Under the pieces are notes generated by a model that made no database searches, was not told where the DNA came from, and was given only the letters and a program-made list of their open reading frames with translations. The translations under genes and the position numbers were made by a program. Positions 7,647 to 8,496 of a stretch of 8,496 nt of DNA are shown piece by piece. This stretch comes from an uncultured Beijerinckiaceae bacterium (GTDB lineage Bacteria; Pseudomonadota; Alphaproteobacteria; Rhizobiales; Beijerinckiaceae): positions 1 to 8,496 of the forward strand of contig CALMRL010000690.1 in assembly GCA_937873345.1 (NCBI GenBank). Direction: 5' to 3'. Position 1 is the first letter of the stretch. Each line of letters begins with the position of its first letter.

Positions 7647-7768
7647 AGGCCGCCGGATGGGGCCGCGCAAGACGGTCCGCGACTTGATCTGCGAAGTCGT
7701 GATCGCGAAGAGGAAAGTATATCCTCCAGACACCTCGCCTGAGTCACTGTCGCCGGAGCTGATTGAAC
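7647..7768 (-). promoter_or_regulatory. Leader between IS remnant and large glycosyltransferase gene
   Basis: About 120 bp of non-coding sequence separates the IS end from the first likely ATG. On the minus strand it contains TATACT (7721-7716), a reasonable -10 box. The best -35-like match (GTGACT) is about 20 bp upstream, which is long, so the promoter call is weak. A GGAGG just before this box has no start codon at a suitable distance. No terminator is visible between the transposase remnant and this gene, so read-through from the IS is also possible. Confidence 0.2.
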
Positions 7769-8445
7769 CTAGCACTACCTGGGCACCTTGAGATCAGCAG
7801 GCAAACGGAAGTGCTGTTGGCAGTGCGGGCAGCACACCGGCGGAACGAGGGGCGCGAACAGCTGCCCGATGATGGCTTGGCGCACGGCGGGCAGGCTGGG
7901 CGACGGCGGCGGACCCGGAAGATGGCCAGTCCTTTTTCCCCCGCCCCGCCCGAGGCTGCTCGGCGAGGCGAAGGTGCTGCAGATAGGCAAAAGCCAGGCA
8001 CGTCATCAGGGCGTGCCGATGCAGCCCGGTCCAGGAGCGGCCCTCGAAGTGGTCGAGGCCGAGGTCCTCCTTCAGTTGCTGGTGCGCCTGCTCGCAGACC
8101 CAGCGCGCCTTGATGGTGCCGACCAGGGCGCGCCGCGCGGTGCCGGGCGGCAGGTTGGCGAGGTAAAACTTGCGCTCGCCAGAGGTGCGCCACTCGCCAA
8201 CCAGCCAAACCTCGGCACCCGGCAGGTGGCGGTTGTTGCCCCACTTGGCACCGTCGCCGACCCGCACGCGGTGAAAAGCGAAGCGGGCGGAGAGCTTGCC
8301 CTTGGTGCCCTGGCGCCACGCCACCCGTCGCCAGAACAGAGCGTCGAGCACCGCCTCGGCCTCGCGCGGCTCCTGATCCGGCACGGCTTTGCGGGCGCGA
8401 CCGGTGGGTGCCGCGAGTTGCACGTCGGGATCGTACACCTTCTAG
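7769..8445 (-). mobile_element. Truncated IS701-family insertion sequence remnant
   Basis: The remnant is defined by its transposase fragment. The downstream end probably lies beside the CTAG at 7769-7772, directly after the transposase stop codon. The IS701 family is known to insert at YTAR sites with 4-bp duplications, and CTAG fits. The other side also stops at a CTAG (8442-8445), but there the transposase is cut in mid-protein, so that junction is more likely a second insertion or a deletion than the element's own end. No matching inverted repeat is visible in the window. Confidence 0.7.
7775..8441 (-). pseudogene. IS701-family transposase, C-terminal half, frameshifted
   Basis: About 222 codons of a DDE transposase, roughly half of the family's usual 400-plus residues. 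Family marks include VYDPDVQL, GRARKAVPDQEP, WRRVAWRQGTKGKLSARF, the HLPGAEVWLVGEW....GERKFYLANLP block, and the conserved CEQAHQQLKEDLGLDHFEG segment containing the likely catalytic glutamate. The frame is lost near a run of five G then five A on the coding strand (7942-7933). Moving one base restores a proper family tail: SLPAVRQAIIGQL, then CCPHCQQHF, ending LKVPR with TAG at 7777-7775. Without the shift the protein ends in an unrelated R/A/P-rich tail at 7794. The N-terminal half, including the first catalytic aspartates, is missing. Homology begins at Lys-Val-Tyr (8441-8433), directly after an in-frame TAG at 8444-8442. The element cannot be active on its own. Confidence 0.85.
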
Positions 8446-8496
8446 AGCAGTTTCGCTGAACGTCGGCGCAGGGGTGGGGATTCCATCCGGGTCGTT
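8442..8496. other. Unassigned edge sequence, possible end of a second mobile element
   Basis: Translation in the transposase frame gives no IS701-like sequence here, and it meets a TAG at 8444-8442. The stretch begins CTAGAGCAGTTTCGCTGAA, which resembles the terminal repeats of small mobile or MITE-like elements common in Hyphomicrobiales, but only from memory. It may be the end of an element that cut the IS701 transposase. Only 55 bp are visible, so it cannot be assigned. Confidence 0.25.

Noticed and set aside
6642..7742. Plus-strand open frame (366 codons) opposite the GWA repeats
   Set aside because: Mirror frame of a real gene; no recognisable motif and no ribosome site.
1..8496. CRISPR array, tRNA or rRNA genes
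   Set aside because: No regularly spaced direct repeats and no tRNA- or rRNA-like sequence were seen on either strand.

Overview
This 8.5-kb, GC-rich window looks like part of a cell-surface polysaccharide (or glycan) assembly locus of an alphaproteobacterium. The clues are strong G/C bias at third codon positions, GT4-type glycosyltransferases carrying 'GWA' N-terminal repeats, a DUF4214 protein, and an IS701-type transposase remnant of the kind common in Methylobacterium-like Hyphomicrobiales and Acetobacteraceae. The genus is a guess; the class is fairly safe. All genes I can support lie on the minus strand, so the locus is read from right to left.

Right to left: at about 7769-8445 lies a decayed IS701-family element. 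Its transposase keeps only the C-terminal half and is broken by a one-base frameshift. Its upstream end stops abruptly at a CTAG, beyond which unrelated sequence runs off the window. About 120 bp further on begins a 938-residue glycosyltransferase (7646-4830) with two N-terminal GWA repeats, a long helical middle region and a C-terminal GT4 domain. A 373-bp interval (4457-4829) follows. It holds hairpins and what may be the relic of a small gene with an in-frame TGA. Next comes a 799-residue protein with two fused glycosyltransferase domains (4456-2057). After 16 bp there is a single-domain GT4 enzyme (2040-895) starting with GTG. Overlapping its stop codon by ATGA is a 269-residue protein built from three DUF4214-like repeats (898-89). 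A hairpin lies 10 bp beyond the last stop codon, and the first 88 bp otherwise show nothing I can call.

Together the three glycosyltransferases carry four GT-B (GT4-like) domains, one of which may have lost its acidic sugar-nucleotide-binding residue. Tight spacing and stop/start overlaps suggest an operon whose members add successive sugars to one glycan. No flippase, polymerase, ABC exporter or priming transferase is in the window, so these would be outside it or elsewhere. The least explained pieces are the DUF4214 triple-repeat protein at the operon's end, the GWA repeats plus helical region of the large transferase, and the broken small gene between the two largest genes.
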